The notes under the pieces were generated by a model, which saw only the letters and a program-made list of their open reading frames with translations, made no database searches and was not told the origin of the DNA. 64,000 nt of DNA from Klebsiella variicola (GTDB lineage: Bacteria; Pseudomonadota; Gammaproteobacteria; Enterobacterales; Enterobacteriaceae): positions 5,332,001 to 5,396,000 of the forward strand of contig NZ_CP010523.2 in assembly GCF_000828055.2 (NCBI RefSeq), in the 5' to 3' direction. Positions 20,085 through 34,201 of this stretch are shown piece by piece (position 1 is the first letter of the stretch; each line of letters opens with the position of its first letter). The translations under genes were made by a program, and so were the position numbers.

Positions 20085-21935
20085 TTAGCCACCCAGTTTT
20101 GATTTATCGCGCACCGCGCCCTTGTCGGCGCTGGTCGCGAGGCTGGCATAAGCGCGCAGTGCAAAGGAGACCTGGCGCTCGCGGTCTTTCGGCGTCCACG
20201 CCTTATCGCCACGCGCTTCCTGCGCTTCGCGACGGGCGGCGATTTCTGCATCGCTGAGCTGCAGCTGAATACCGCGGTTCGGAATATCGATAGCAATCAT
20301 GTCGCCATCTTCGATGATCGCGATGTTGCCGCCGCTCGCCGCTTCCGGCGATACGTGGCCGATGGAAAGCCCGGAGGTGCCGCCGGAGAAACGGCCATCG
20401 GTGATCAGCGCGCACGCTTTGCCAAGACCCATGGACTTCAGGAAGGTGGTCGGATAGAGCATTTCCTGCATCCCCGGCCCGCCTTTCGGCCCTTCATAGC
20501 GAATAACCACGACGTCGCCTTCCACGACTTTGCCGCCGAGGATGGCATCAACCGCTTCGTCCTGGCTTTCATAAACTTTCGCCGGGCCGGTAAATTTCAG
20601 GATGCTATCGTCCACACCAGCGGTTTTGACGATACAGCCGTTTTCGGCAAAGTTACCGTACAGGACCGCCAGGCCACCGTCTTTACTGTAGGCATGTTCC
20701 AGAGAACGGATACATCCCTCGGCGCGATCGTCATCCAGCGTATCCCAGCGGCAATCCTGCGAGAACGCCTGGGTGGTACGGATCCCGGCCGGGCCGGCGC
20801 GGAACATTTTTTTCACCGCGTCGTCCTGGGTCACCATTACATCGTACTGTTCCAGGGTCTGCGGCAGCGTCAGGCCAAGGACGTTTTTCACATCGCGGTT
20901 GAGTAACCCCGCGCGGTCCAGCTCGCCCAGAATGCCCAGAACGCCACCAGCCCGGTGCACGTCTTCCATATGGTATTTCTGCGTACTCGGCGCCACTTTA
21001 CACAGCTGCGGGACCTTGCGGGACAGTTTGTCGATATCGCTCATGGTGAAGTCGATTTCGGCTTCCTGCGCCGCCGCCAGCAGGTGCAGTACGGTATTGG
21101 TTGAACCGCCCATCGCGATATCGAGGGTCATGGCGTTTTCAAATGCCGCCTTGCTGGCGATATTGCGCGGCAGGGCGGAAGCGTCATCCTGCTCGTAGTA
21201 GCGTTTGGTCAGCTCCACGATACGTTTACCGGCGTTCAGGAACAGCTCCTTACGATCGGCGTGGGTCGCCAGCAGCGAGCCGTTACCCGGCTGTGACAGG
21301 CCCAGCGCTTCGGTCAGGCAGTTCATGGAGTTCGCGGTGAACATCCCGGAACAGGAACCACAGGTCGGACAAGCGGAACGTTCCACCTGGTTACTCTGTT
21401 CGTCGGACACTTTCGGATCCGCCCCCTGGATCATCGCATCCACCAGGTCGAGCTTGATGATTTTATCTGACAGCTTGGTCTTCCCGGCTTCCATTGGGCC
21501 GCCGGAAACAAAGATCACCGGAATGTTCAGGCGCAGAGAGGCCATCAGCATCCCCGGAGTGATTTTGTCGCAGTTGGAGATACAGACCATGGCATCGGCG
21601 CAGTGGGCGTTAACCATGTACTCGACCGAGTCAGCGATCAGCTCGCGGGATGGCAGTGAATAGAGCATACCCCCGTGGCCCATGGCGATCCCATCATCCA
21701 CCGCGATGGTGTTAAATTCTTTGGCGACACCGCCTGCCGCTTCAATCTGCTCGGCAACCAGTTTGCCGAGATCGCGCAGGTGCACGTGCCCGGGGACAAA
21801 CTGGGTAAAGGAGTTGACGACGGCGATAATCGGTTTGCCGAAATCGGCATCGGTCATTCCGGTTGCGCGCCACAACGCGCGGGCGCCCGCCATGTTGCGG
21901 CCATGTGTGGTGGTGGCGGAACGGTACTTAGGCAT
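20085..21935 (-). CDS. ilvD: dihydroxy-acid dehydratase
   Basis: 616 residues from the ATG at 21935 ([21 protein letters not shown]), the E. coli length; an upstream in-frame extension of 18 codons is not conserved. An Fe-S dehydratase that makes the 2-oxo acids of valine and isoleucine. Cluster cysteines lie in CISNCDK near residue 122 and [10 protein letters not shown] near 195. Part of the ilv operon between ilvE (60 bases upstream) and ilvA. Confidence 0.98.
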   Translation of the reverse strand: MPKYRSATTTHGRNMAGARALWRATGMTDADFGKPIIAVVNSFTQFVPGHVHLRDLGKLVAEQIEAAGGVAKEFNTIAVDDGIAMGHGGMLYSLPSRELIADSVEYMVNAHCADAMVCISNCDKITPGMLMASLRLNIPVIFVSGGPMEAGKTKLSDKIIKLDLVDAMIQGADPKVSDEQSNQVERSACPTCGSCSGMFTANSMNCLTEALGLSQPGNGSLLATHADRKELFLNAGKRIVELTKRYYEQDDASALPRNIASKAAFENAMTLDIAMGGSTNTVLHLLAAAQEAEIDFTMSDIDKLSRKVPQLCKVAPSTQKYHMEDVHRAGGVLGILGELDRAGLLNRDVKNVLGLTLPQTLEQYDVMVTQDDAVKKMFRAGPAGIRTTQAFSQDCRWDTLDDDRAEGCIRSLEHAYSKDGGLAVLYGNFAENGCIVKTAGVDDSILKFTGPAKVYESQDEAVDAILGGKVVEGDVVVIRYEGPKGGPGMQEMLYPTTFLKSMGLGKACALITDGRFSGGTSGLSIGHVSPEAASGGNIAIIEDGDMIAIDIPNRGIQLQLSDAEIAARREAQEARGDKAWTPKDRERQVSFALRAYASLATSADKGAVRDKSKLGG

Positions 21936-21995
21936 GCTCTTTTTACTCCCATCTCTGTTTATTAAATGGGACGGTGCGTGCCGTCCCATTTTTAA

Positions 21996-22925
21996 TTACT
22001 TACTTACCGGATCCAACCAGCCCCATTTATCTTCTGTTTCACCGGTGAAGAGGCCAAAGAAGGCTTCCTGAATGCGTTTGGTCACCGGACCGCGGCGGCC
22101 TGCGCCGACCTGGATACCGTCAACGCTGCGTACCGGCGTGATTTCCGCAGCGGTACCGGACATGAACACTTCATCCGCCAGGTACAGAGATTCGCGGGAC
22201 AGCACCTGCTCGCGGACTTCGATACCGAGATCTTTCGCCAGCTTGATGATGGCGTCGCGGGTGATACCCGGCAGCGCGGAAGAGGTAAACGGCGGAGTAA
22301 ACAGCACGCCATCTTTCACCTCAAACAGGTTTTCGCCTGCGCCTTCGGAGATATAGCCGTTAACGTCCAGCGCGATACCTTCCTGATAACCGTGACGACG
22401 CGCTTCGCTGCCGACCAGCAGAGAGGAGAGATAGTTGCCGCCCGCTTTCGCTGCGGTTGGGATGGTGTTAGGCGCCGCGCGGTTCCAGGAAGAAACCATC
22501 GCATCGATCCCCTGCTCCAGCGCTTCTGCGCCAAGGTATGCACCCCACGGGAACGCCGCGATGATAACGTCGGTTTTGTAACCGTCCGGCGGGTTAACGC
22601 CCATGCCAACATCGCCAACAAACACCAGCGGACGGATATAAGCGCTGGTCAGTTTATTGGTACGGATAACTTCGCGGCAGGCTTCCATCAGCTCATCAAC
22701 GCTCTGCGAGACCGGGAAACGATAAATTTTGGCTGAGTCATGCAGACGCTGCATATGTTCGCGATGACGGAACACCACCGGGCCCTTGTGCGAGTCGTAG
22801 CAGCGGATGCCTTCGAATACCGAAGTCCCGTAGTGCAACGCATGGGACATGACGTGCACTTTCGCCTCGCCCCATGGGGTCATCTCGCCATTGAACCAAA
22901 TGTAATCAGCTTTCTTCGTCGTCAT
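21996..22925 (-). CDS. ilvE: branched-chain amino-acid aminotransferase
   Basis: 309 residues, fold-type IV PLP transaminase that makes or degrades valine, leucine and isoleucine with glutamate/2-oxoglutarate. ADYIWFNGEMTPW is the conserved start, KAGGNYLSSLLV (near 160) contains the PLP lysine, and GYISEGAGENLFEV and SGTAAEITPVRSVDG are family signatures. It lies 19 bases after ilvM. Confidence 0.98.
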   Translation of the reverse strand: MTTKKADYIWFNGEMTPWGEAKVHVMSHALHYGTSVFEGIRCYDSHKGPVVFRHREHMQRLHDSAKIYRFPVSQSVDELMEACREVIRTNKLTSAYIRPLVFVGDVGMGVNPPDGYKTDVIIAAFPWGAYLGAEALEQGIDAMVSSWNRAAPNTIPTAAKAGGNYLSSLLVGSEARRHGYQEGIALDVNGYISEGAGENLFEVKDGVLFTPPFTSSALPGITRDAIIKLAKDLGIEVREQVLSRESLYLADEVFMSGTAAEITPVRSVDGIQVGAGRRGPVTKRIQEAFFGLFTGETEDKWGWLDPVSK

Positions 22926-22944
22926 TTTTTTTATTCCTCTGCGC

Positions 22945-23202
22945 TCAGGCGCGGATTTGTTGTGATGTGGGTTGCTGGATCTCGACGCAGGCGACGTCGA
23001 CCAGTTTACTTAATTGACTAAACAGTAATTCGACGGGCCGCGGGCTGGCAACGGTCAATTCGATATTTATATTTTGCGCATCCGACGCGGTTTCCATATT
23101 CATTGCGCAGATTTGAAAACCACGGTGGCGGACCACGCGCAGCACGCGCTCTAAGGTTTCCGGATTGAAACGCGCCTGCAAAGCGACCTGATGTTGCTTC
23201 AT
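22945..23202 (-). CDS. ilvM: acetolactate synthase II small (regulatory) subunit
   Basis: 85-residue ACT-domain protein that pairs with IlvG to form acetohydroxyacid synthase II. The ATG overlaps the ilvG stop by four bases (ATGA), a sign of translational coupling and stoichiometric production. The ACT core spans about residues 5-75. Isozyme II is known for valine insensitivity, which needs this subunit for activity. Confidence 0.95.
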   Translation of the reverse strand: MKQHQVALQARFNPETLERVLRVVRHRGFQICAMNMETASDAQNINIELTVASPRPVELLFSQLSKLVDVACVEIQQPTSQQIRA

Positions 23203-24845
23203 GATAATTTCTCCAGCATTTCTGCATTACTGGCGCCGGGCGGCACCAACGGCCAGACATTCTCAAGTTCGTCGATTGAGACATGAAGCAGGTATGGCCC
23301 CTGGCTCGAAAGCATGGTGTCGAGTGCCGCTTCAACCTGGTCTTTACGGGTGATGTGTTGGCCAGGAATACCGAAGGCGCTGGCCAGCGTGAGGAAATCA
23401 GGGTTATCAGTCAGAGTGGTTTCGCTATAACGTTCCTGGAAAAACAGCTGCTGCCATTGTCGAACCATCCCTAACCGCTGGTTGTCGAGTAACACGATCT
23501 TTAACGGTAATTGTTTGCGCTTGACGGTGCCCAGCTCCTGCACGTTCATCATGAAGGAACCGTCACCGGAGATACAGATCACCGTATCGTCCGGGCGCGC
23601 CACCTGGGCACCAACGGCGGCTGGCAGGCCAAAGCCCATCGTGCCTAAGCCGCTGGAGGTGATAAAGTTTTCCGGGCGGGTATAGGTCATATGTTGAGCC
23701 GACCACATCTGGTGCTGGCCAACGTCGGTTGTCACGACGCTATCCGCCGGCTTACGGTCGGAAAGCTGCTTCAGCAGCAGCGGCGCGTAGATCGCCTCGC
23801 CGGGATGATCGTAACGCCAGGCGTGCTCGGTGCGCAGTGCGGCATTATGCTCGCGCCAGGCATCGATAGCTAACGGCTGCTGCAGCGCCGGCAGCAAGCG
23901 GTTCAGATCGCCGGTCAGACCGATGTGCGCCTGACGCAGCTTGTTCAGCTCCGCCGGATCGATGTCCATGTGGATCACTTTGGCATGCGGAGCGAAGGTA
24001 TTGAGCTTACCGGTCACACGATCGTCAAAGCGCGCGCCGACAGCGATCAGCAGATCGCACTCCTGTACCGCCAGGTTGGCCGCCTTAGTGCCGTGCATGC
24101 CCAGCATACCGAGATAATACGGATAATCTGCGGCCACCACGCCCAGCCCTTTCAGCGTGCAGGTTGCCGGCATTCGGGTTACCGCCAGGAATTCACGCAA
24201 AGCCGGTACCGCCTGCGCCATACCTACCCCGCCGCCAACATACAGCATCGGCTTCTGTGACTGAGCCAGCATCTGCAGAGCCTGAGCAACCTCCGCCTGC
24301 GGGAACGCCATCTCATCGTCGACGGTAGAGAAATGAGGATCAAGCTCGCCCTGGGCCATCTGAATATCCTTAGGGATATCAACCAGCACCGGGCCCGGAC
24401 GGCCTGAGTTTGCCACCTGGAAAGCTTCAGCGATAACCCGCGGCAGCTCATCCAGAGACTGCACGAGGAAACTGTGCTTAGTACAGGCCAGTGACAAACC
24501 AAGAACGTCTACTTCCTGGAACGCATCCGTGCCGATGAAGGGAGCGGCCACCTGGCCGGTGATAGCGACAATGGGAATGGAATCAAGCAGGGCGTCCGCC
24601 AGGCCAGTGATCAGGTTGGTCGCGCCCGGGCCGGACGTCGCTATGCACACCCCGGTTTTCCCGGTTGCTCGCGCATAACCAATAGCCGCCATGGCTGCCC
24701 CTTGCTCATGCCGACACAGCAGGTGCTCCACGCCGCCGTCATACAGTGCATCGTAAACCGGCATAATTGCGCCACCCGGATAGCCAAAAACTGTGTCGAC
24801 TCCCTGTGTCCGCAAAGCATGTACCACCCACTGCGCGCCATTCAT
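23199..24845 (-). CDS. ilvG: acetolactate synthase II large subunit, intact
   Basis: 548-residue TPP- and FAD-dependent enzyme that condenses pyruvate with pyruvate or 2-oxobutanoate. The N-terminal TPP glutamate lies in [15 protein letters not shown] near residue 47, and the TPP-Mg motif [20 protein letters not shown] is near 427. The frame is uninterrupted, unlike the frameshifted ilvG of E. coli K-12, so valine-resistant AHAS II should be made. First structural gene after the ilvL attenuator. Confidence 0.98.
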   Translation of the reverse strand: MNGAQWVVHALRTQGVDTVFGYPGGAIMPVYDALYDGGVEHLLCRHEQGAAMAAIGYARATGKTGVCIATSGPGATNLITGLADALLDSIPIVAITGQVAAPFIGTDAFQEVDVLGLSLACTKHSFLVQSLDELPRVIAEAFQVANSGRPGPVLVDIPKDIQMAQGELDPHFSTVDDEMAFPQAEVAQALQMLAQSQKPMLYVGGGVGMAQAVPALREFLAVTRMPATCTLKGLGVVAADYPYYLGMLGMHGTKAANLAVQECDLLIAVGARFDDRVTGKLNTFAPHAKVIHMDIDPAELNKLRQAHIGLTGDLNRLLPALQQPLAIDAWREHNAALRTEHAWRYDHPGEAIYAPLLLKQLSDRKPADSVVTTDVGQHQMWSAQHMTYTRPENFITSSGLGTMGFGLPAAVGAQVARPDDTVICISGDGSFMMNVQELGTVKRKQLPLKIVLLDNQRLGMVRQWQQLFFQERYSETTLTDNPDFLTLASAFGIPGQHITRKDQVEAALDTMLSSQGPYLLHVSIDELENVWPLVPPGASNAEMLEKLS

Positions 24846-24931
24846 AGTTAGTTCCCCGTCATAAATCGGGAGAAACAGAATTTTATGCTAAAAGTCATCA
24901 TCTGCTCCTCGCTTAGGTTATTTCAGTTATA

Positions 24932-24962
24932 AAAAAACCCCCGGACCTTTCGGTGCGGGGGT
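24932..24962 (-). terminator. ilv operon attenuator
   Basis: On the minus strand a GC-rich hairpin (CCCCCGCACC, loop GAAA, GGTCCGGGGG) followed by T7 lies 24 bases after the ilvL stop and about 90 bases before ilvG. This is the attenuation terminator of the ilvGMEDA leader, which acts when branched-chain aminoacyl-tRNAs are plentiful. Confidence 0.92.
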
Positions 24963-24985
24963 CTTAGTTCGTTAAGGCTTGATTC

Positions 24986-25084
24986 TTAAGCCTTTCCTCG
25001 TCCAAGTGCAGCCCCGCACGGTGGGATAATAATCACCACCACGCTAATCACGACCAGGCTAATCACTCGTAGAAGGGCTGTCAT
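24986..25084 (-). CDS. ilvL: ilvGMEDA operon leader peptide
   Basis: 32-codon leader from ATG at 25084 to TAA at 24986. It reads MTALLRVISLVVISVVVIII then PPCGAALGRGKA, the same as the E. coli leader recalled from memory. The dense run of Leu, Val and Ile codons senses charged tRNA levels and steers formation of the downstream attenuator hairpin. Confidence 0.95.
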   Translation of the reverse strand: MTALLRVISLVVISVVVIIIPPCGAALGRGKA

Positions 25085-25438
25085 TTTCTGTACTTTCTGG
25101 CTTCTTGTTCGAAGGAATACCTAAAGAGGTACCACAGACATCACATAAAACACAAGATTTTTTTATATCCTGGTTTCTGAGCAGCCTAACAGTTTCAGGA
25201 AAAATAATTGTTTTATATGAAGAAAATCAGAAATGAAAAAAATTCAGTTTTCTTTCACGCTGTACGCTCAGCGCCCATCTCTGTTTCGGATGCACCACCT
25301 TTTTCGATCACGCTTCCATTTTCGGCTAAATGTAACGAGATGGCGTGAAAATAATGGATTTATGCTTCTAACTTCGTGTTATTGCCGCTGCCGTTTCACG
25401 GCAGGCTCGTCATAATCCTTCTCTGTCCAGGAGGTTTT
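25085..25438. promoter_or_regulatory. ilvL-yifB divergent intergenic region
   Basis: A 354-base AT-rich gap. It must hold the ilvGMEDA promoter on the minus strand and the yifB promoter on the plus strand. A CAGGAGG ribosome site precedes yifB (25427-25433). A 60-codon frame at 25233-25415 is present but Arg-rich, has no ribosome site and no recognisable relatives, so it is not called. Confidence 0.6.
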
Positions 25439-26959
25439 ATGTCGCTCGCCATCGTTTACACACGCGCGGCGCTCGGTATCGAAGCGCCATTGATTACTAT
25501 CGAGGTTCATCTCAGCAGCGGTCTGCCTGGCTTGACCATGGTCGGGCTACCGGAGACCACCGTGAAAGAGGCCCGCGACCGGGTACGCAGCGCCTTGATC
25601 AACAGCGGCTACGCTTTCCCTGCGAAGAAAATAACCATTAACCTGGCACCCGCGGATCTGCCCAAAGAGGGCGGGCGATATGACCTTCCCATCGCTCTCG
25701 CGCTTCTCGTCGCCTCAGAGCAGCTCAACACTACCCGATTGAATCAATATGAGTTTGTGGGCGAACTCGCCCTTACAGGCGGCTTACGCGGCGTTCCAGG
25801 GGCGATCCCCTGCGCAATGGAAGCCATCAAAGCCGGCCGGCGCATTGTCGTCTCCTCTGACAATGCGGCTGAGGTGGGTCTGATCGGCGGCAGCGATTGC
25901 CTGGTCGCCGACCATCTGCAACAGGTGTGCGCGTTTCTCGCAGGGCAAGCATCGCTCTCGCCGCCTCTCGCCGACGTGCCCGCCGTTGATGAACGCTGTG
26001 AAGATCTACGTGATGTTATCGGCCAACAACAAGGCAAGCGAGCGCTGGAGATTGTGGCGGCCGGTGGCCACAACCTGCTGCTGATTGGCCCGCCCGGTAC
26101 CGGCAAAACAATGCTTGCCTGCCGGCTCCCCGGCCTTTTGCCGCCATTAAGCAACCAGGAAGCGCTGGAGAGCACGGCCATTCAAAGTCTGGTCAACCTC
26201 CAGACTGCGAAGACCCGGTGGCGTCAGAGGCCGTTTCGCGCCCCTCACCATAGCGCCTCGCTGGCAGCGATGGTAGGCGGAGGCTCAATACCTGTCCCCG
26301 GCGAGATTTCACTGGCCCATGATGGCGTGCTGTTTCTTGATGAACTGCCAGAGTTTGAACGACGGGTGCTGGACGCGCTGCGTGAACCCATTGAGTCAGG
26401 CAAGATCCACATATCACGATCGCGCGCCAAGATTGACTATCCGGCGCGTTTTCAGCTTATCGCGGCAATGAACCCAAGCCCTACCGGGCATTATCAGGGC
26501 AAACATAATCGCGCGTCGCCTGAGCAGACATTGCGCTACCTTGGGCGCCTGTCCGGCCCTTTTCTCGACCGCTTCGATCTTTCTTTAGAGATCCCGCTCC
26601 CGCCGCCGGGGATACTGAGCCAGGGCACGCAGGGCGAAGAATCGAGTGCGACGGTCCGTCAGCGTGTGCTGGCGGCACGTGAACGTCAAATGCTCAGGCA
26701 AAATAAGCTGAATGCGCATCTTGAGAATCGTGAAATGAAGAGCTGCTGTCACTTGCGCCAGGAGGATGCGCTTTGGCTGGAACAGACGTTAACGCAGCTG
26801 GGGCTTTCTATACGGGCCTGGCAGCGTCTGTTAAAGGTGGCAAGAACCATTGCCGATCTGGCAGAAGCTGAAGAGATTGAACGCCGCCATTTGCAGGAGG
26901 CGCTCAGCTATCGGGCAATAGACCGGATGCTAAACCATCTGCAGAAAATGATGGCGTAA
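25439..26959 (+). CDS. yifB: Mg-chelatase-like AAA+ ATPase YifB (ComM family)
   Basis: 506 residues. The N-terminal Lon-S5-like domain (about 1-170) includes GLPGLTMVGLPETTVKEARDRVRSAL; the AAA+ domain has Walker A IGPPGTGKTML near residue 222 and Walker B DGVLFLDELPEF near 295; a C-terminal Mg-chelatase subdomain follows. The Haemophilus and Vibrio homologue ComM is a branch-migration helicase in natural transformation; the role in enterobacteria is less clear. Start is set by CAGGAGG six bases upstream. Convergent with maoP. Confidence 0.93.
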   Translation: MSLAIVYTRAALGIEAPLITIEVHLSSGLPGLTMVGLPETTVKEARDRVRSALINSGYAFPAKKITINLAPADLPKEGGRYDLPIALALLVASEQLNTTRLNQYEFVGELALTGGLRGVPGAIPCAMEAIKAGRRIVVSSDNAAEVGLIGGSDCLVADHLQQVCAFLAGQASLSPPLADVPAVDERCEDLRDVIGQQQGKRALEIVAAGGHNLLLIGPPGTGKTMLACRLPGLLPPLSNQEALESTAIQSLVNLQTAKTRWRQRPFRAPHHSASLAAMVGGGSIPVPGEISLAHDGVLFLDELPEFERRVLDALREPIESGKIHISRSRAKIDYPARFQLIAAMNPSPTGHYQGKHNRASPEQTLRYLGRLSGPFLDRFDLSLEIPLPPPGILSQGTQGEESSATVRQRVLAARERQMLRQNKLNAHLENREMKSCCHLRQEDALWLEQTLTQLGLSIRAWQRLLKVARTIADLAEAEEIERRHLQEALSYRAIDRMLNHLQKMMA

Positions 26960-26982
26960 AAAAAGGGCTTACGCCCTTTTTT
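26960..26982. terminator. bidirectional terminator yifB/maoP
   Basis: AAAAGGGCTTACGCCCTTTT lies in the 24-base gap between the two convergent stop codons, with an A run on one side and T on the other, so it can serve both genes. Confidence 0.85.
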
Positions 26983-26983
26983 C

Positions 26984-27322
26984 TTAGTCATCGCTTTCGG
27001 TGTAATCGTCAGCGCCTTCCATCTGCGGTTTGCCGCCGGAAAGAGTATGGAAACGCTTCGGCCGCTTAATGCGTGCCATATACTTAATCCATACGCGTTC
27101 TGCTTCCGTTACCGGCTCACGTTCACCACGGCACACCGAGACAAATTGTTTTTCATCATCGGTAACAGGTTCGCGTTTACCCAGTTCCAGTTCGTTAAAG
27201 GCATAACCATGACGTTCCAGCAGTTGCGCCTCTTTGATGGTGAAATCACCATGACGGGAGAACCCGCGTGGATAATTTTTATTGTCGAAAAAACGATTAG
27301 TCGTCGTAAAGCTTTCCGCCAT
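26984..27322 (-). CDS. maoP: macrodomain Ori organisation protein MaoP
   Basis: 112 residues ([28 protein letters not shown]...), matching E. coli MaoP/YifE. In E. coli MaoP acts with the nearby maoS site to organise the Ori macrodomain. The C-terminus is acidic ([11 protein letters not shown]). Divergent from hdfR and in the conserved position between yifB and hdfR. I did not identify the maoS site. Confidence 0.92.
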   Translation of the reverse strand: MAESFTTTNRFFDNKNYPRGFSRHGDFTIKEAQLLERHGYAFNELELGKREPVTDDEKQFVSVCRGEREPVTEAERVWIKYMARIKRPKRFHTLSGGKPQMEGADDYTESDD

Positions 27323-27440
27323 CCTACACGCTCCTGATTCTTTGGCCGAGCTATTTATGGCGCGGAGTATTAGTTACGCTTGACAGAGCGTCAAACAAAA
27401 CATTTAAATCATGACGACAAATAATTTTGTGGAGAACGGT

Positions 27441-28262
27441 GTGGATACGGAATTGCTCAAGACTTTCCTGGAAGTGAGCAGAACTCGTCACTTTGGGCGG
27501 GCAGCAGAGGCACTTTACCTGACGCAGTCAGCGGTCAGCTTTCGTATTCGTCAGCTGGAGAATCAACTTGGTGTGAACCTGTTCACCCGCCATCGTAATA
27601 ACATTCGTCTGACGACCGCCGGAGAAAAGCTCCTGCCCTACGCCGAAACGTTGATGAACACCTGGCAGGCCGCGCGCAAGGAGGTCGCTCACTCTTCGCG
27701 ACATAACGAATTCTCCATCGGGGCCAGCGCGTCGCTGTGGGAATGTCTACTGAACGGCTGGCTGGGGACTCTCTACAAAGATCCCTATAACCTGCAATTC
27801 GAGGCGCGGATCGCCCAACGTCAGTCATTAGTTAAACAGTTGCATGAACGCCAGCTCGATCTCCTGATCACAACTGAATCACCGAAGATGGATGAATTAA
27901 GCTGCCAGTTGCTGGGTAATTTCACCCTGGCGCTCTATTGTGCCGCCCCAGGGAAAAATAAGAATGATTTGAACTACCTGCGTCTGGAATGGGGGCCGGA
28001 TTTCCAGCAAAACGAAGTGGGGCTGATTGGTAGCGATGATGTGCCACTGTTAACGACGAGCTCCGCAGAACTGGCTTATCAGCAACTCAGTACCTTGAAT
28101 GGCTGTACCTGGTTACCCGTCAGTTGGGCGCAGCAGAAAAGTGGTCTGCATACGGTGACCGATAGCGTAACGCTCTCACGTCCTCTGTATGCCATTTGGC
28201 TACAAAATAGTGATAAACAAGCGCATATTCGCGAGATCCTGAAAAGCAGCATACTGGAATAA
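27441..28262 (+). CDS. hdfR: LysR-type regulator HdfR (flhDC repressor)
   Basis: 273 residues from a GTG at 27441 preceded by GGAGAA; it reads [34 protein letters not shown], as in E. coli HdfR. The HTH is at residues 1-60. Compared with the recalled E. coli protein there is a short deletion near residue 114 ([12 protein letters not shown]) and a shorter C-terminus. In E. coli HdfR represses flhDC; Klebsiella is usually non-motile, so its targets here may differ (inference). Convergent with the tRNA-Trp end of the rRNA operon. Confidence 0.9.
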   Translation: MDTELLKTFLEVSRTRHFGRAAEALYLTQSAVSFRIRQLENQLGVNLFTRHRNNIRLTTAGEKLLPYAETLMNTWQAARKEVAHSSRHNEFSIGASASLWECLLNGWLGTLYKDPYNLQFEARIAQRQSLVKQLHERQLDLLITTESPKMDELSCQLLGNFTLALYCAAPGKNKNDLNYLRLEWGPDFQQNEVGLIGSDDVPLLTTSSAELAYQQLSTLNGCTWLPVSWAQQKSGLHTVTDSVTLSRPLYAIWLQNSDKQAHIREILKSSILE

Positions 28263-28328
28263 AGATCTGACTCCATGGATGGAGTGCTCAGAAAGCAAGG
28301 AAGAGAGAGGAATGGAAAAATTACAAGC

Positions 28329-28358
28329 AAAAAAAATCCTTTGCCTAAGCAAAGGATT
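28329..28358 (-). terminator. terminator of the rRNA operon, after tRNA-Trp
   Basis: On the minus strand AATCCTTTG / CAAAGGATT forms a hairpin followed by T8, just beyond the tRNA-Trp 3' end. It ends the rRNA-tRNA transcript and faces hdfR. Confidence 0.88.
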
Positions 28359-28363
28359 ATATA

Positions 28364-28439
28364 TGGCAGGGGCGGAGAGACTCGAACTCGCGACACCCGG
28401 TTTTGGAGACCGGTGCTCTACCAACTGAGCTACGCCCCT
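28364..28439 (-). tRNA. trpT: tRNA-Trp (CCA)
   Basis: 76 nt with encoded 3' CCA, anticodon CCA in the loop CTCCAAA, acceptor AGGGGCG, and standard D and T arms. Second of two tRNAs at the distal end of the rRNA operon, the arrangement of E. coli rrnC. Confidence 0.97.
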
Positions 28440-28491
28440 AAATCTTTCTCGCTATTAAGCCCGCTAATATAGCAGGCTTAATTTTAATAAG

Positions 28492-28568
28492 TGGCGGAAC
28501 GGACGGGACTCGAACCCGCGACCCCCTGCGTGACAGGCAGGTATTCTAACCGACTGAACTACCGCTCC
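28492..28568 (-). tRNA. aspT: tRNA-Asp (GTC)
   Basis: 77 nt with encoded CCA, anticodon GTC, acceptor GGAGCGG and T-loop GTTCGAGTC. It lies between 5S rRNA and tRNA-Trp, as in E. coli rrnC. Confidence 0.97.
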
Positions 28569-28623
28569 ACCGAATTTCTTCGCTTTATTACCACCGGTTG
28601 TCACCCCGGCTTACTGCAATTTG

Positions 28624-28743
28624 ATGCCTGGCAGTTCCCTACTCTCACATGGGGAGACCCCACACTACCATCGGCGCTACGGCGTTTCACTTCTGAGTTC
28701 GGCATGGGGTCAGGTGGGACCACCGCGCTAGTGCCGCCAGGCA
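28624..28743 (-). rRNA. rrf: 5S ribosomal RNA
   Basis: 120 nt beginning TGCCTGGCGGC and ending in the complementary CCAGGCAT, with the conserved CCGAACTCAGAAGTGAAACG block. Processed from the rRNA precursor by RNase E. Located 190 bases after 23S, a longer spacer than the roughly 90 bases in E. coli. Confidence 0.97.
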
Positions 28744-28754
28744 AATTCTTTGTG

Positions 28755-28857
28755 CTCGTCCTGTGTCTTTTGCGCTCATACTGCGTTGGCTGCTCTCGCG
28801 AGTGTCAGTCACATACTTATGTATGCTCCTTCCATCGCCTCGTTTGCCGCCTTGTCT
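28755..28857. repeat. degenerate ERIC-like element in the 23S-5S spacer
   Basis: About 100 bases whose minus-strand reading matches the ilvC-adjacent ERIC block by block: AAGGCGGCAA, GGAGCATA then TATGTGACTG as a palindrome (ACATAAGTATGT centre), GCAGCCAACGCA, and AAAGAC. The CCCC/GGGG arms of the ERIC core are lost. It explains most of the extra length of this spacer. Confidence 0.65.
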
Positions 28858-28933
28858 CAGCGCAAAATCCTTCGGACTCTGAATCAGAGCTGAAAATCTT
28901 CTCTCAAATCCGCCAAAACATCTTCGGCGTTGT

Positions 28934-31838
<2,905 letters not shown>

Positions 31839-31935
31839 TCACAACCCGAAGATGTTTCACTTCTGATTGCGAAAATTTGAGAGACTCGAACACACATTAG
31901 CTGTGTGTCGTTTCAATTTTCAGCTTGATCCAGAT

Positions 31936-31947
31936 TTTTAAAGAGCA
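31936..31947 (-). promoter_or_regulatory. boxA antitermination site in the 16S-23S spacer
   Basis: Minus strand TGCTCTTTAAAA, the boxA form, upstream of 23S and after tRNA-Ala. NusB/S10 bind boxA RNA to protect rRNA transcription from Rho. Confidence 0.8.
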
Positions 31948-32007
31948 AAACTTCGCAGTGCACCTTTTCAGGTTCACTCTGAAGTTTTCTTGTGTTTGCA
32001 GTAAAGA

Positions 32008-32083
32008 TGGTGGAGCTATGCGGGATCGAACCGCAGACCTCCTGCGTGCAAAGCAGGCGCTCTCCCAGCTGAGCTATAGCCCC
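32008..32083 (-). tRNA. alaT: tRNA-Ala (TGC)
   Basis: 76 nt, GGGGCTATAGCTCAGCTGGG start, anticodon TGC, encoded CCA. Second tRNA of the 16S-23S spacer. Confidence 0.97.
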
Positions 32084-32119
32084 ATCGTTTGCAACCTCTT
32101 CAAATTTGCTTCGCAAATT

Positions 32120-32196
<77 letters not shown>

Positions 32197-32265
32197 GTAG
32201 AGGTTTTTACTGCTGTTTTTCATCAGACAATCTGTGTGGACACTACAAAGGCAGGTTCTTTAAGG

Positions 32266-33805
<1,540 letters not shown>

Positions 33806-33937
33806 AAGTTTGATGCTCGTGAATTAAACTTCGTAATGAATTACGCATGTTCACTCAGAGACTTGGTATTCATTTTTTGTCCGAAGACATTAAGAATCCA
33901 TGTCACTTTGAGTGCCCACACAGATTGTCTGATAAAT

Positions 33938-33949
33938 TGTTAAAGAGCA
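33938..33949 (-). promoter_or_regulatory. boxA antitermination site in the rRNA leader
   Basis: Minus strand TGCTCTTTAACA, the standard rRNA leader boxA, about 130 bases upstream of 16S, downstream of P2. Confidence 0.88.
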
Positions 33950-33989
33950 GTTGCAACGCGGCTTTCAGCTCACCGTTGCGAGGTCCCGT

Positions 33990-34017
33990 ATAATACGTTT
34001 TCCTCATGCAGAGTCAA
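33990..34017 (-). promoter_or_regulatory. rRNA operon promoter P2
   Basis: -35 TTGACT (34012-34017) and -10 TATTAT (33990-33995) with a 16-base spacer on the minus strand, at the expected distance downstream of P1. Confidence 0.88.
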
Positions 34018-34122
34018 GCGCTTATTTTGCTTTTCTCTGTCGGTTTTCAGCGTTGAACTTCATCGCCGAAACCCTGCTGACCCGGCGGCTTGCTTGCCGT
34101 TGTTCCGTGTCAGTGGAGGCGC

Positions 34123-34150
34123 ATTATAGGGAGTTCTGAGACGTTGACAA
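34123..34150 (-). promoter_or_regulatory. rRNA operon promoter P1
   Basis: -35 TTGTCA (34145-34150), -10 TATAAT (34123-34128), 16-base spacer, followed by a GC-rich discriminator (GCGCCTCC), the hallmark of a ppGpp- and NTP-sensitive rrn P1. The A/T-rich stretch at 34155-34195, next to the murI stop, is a plausible UP element. Confidence 0.92.
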
Positions 34151-34201
34151 GCCCTGTTTTCAAAAAATTATTCAACCGTCTCTTTTTTGTGCAAAACGCC
34201 C

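Noticed and set aside
25233..25415. 60-codon frame between ilvL and yifB
   Set aside because: No ribosome site, Arg-rich, no similarity to known small proteins; more likely part of the promoter region.
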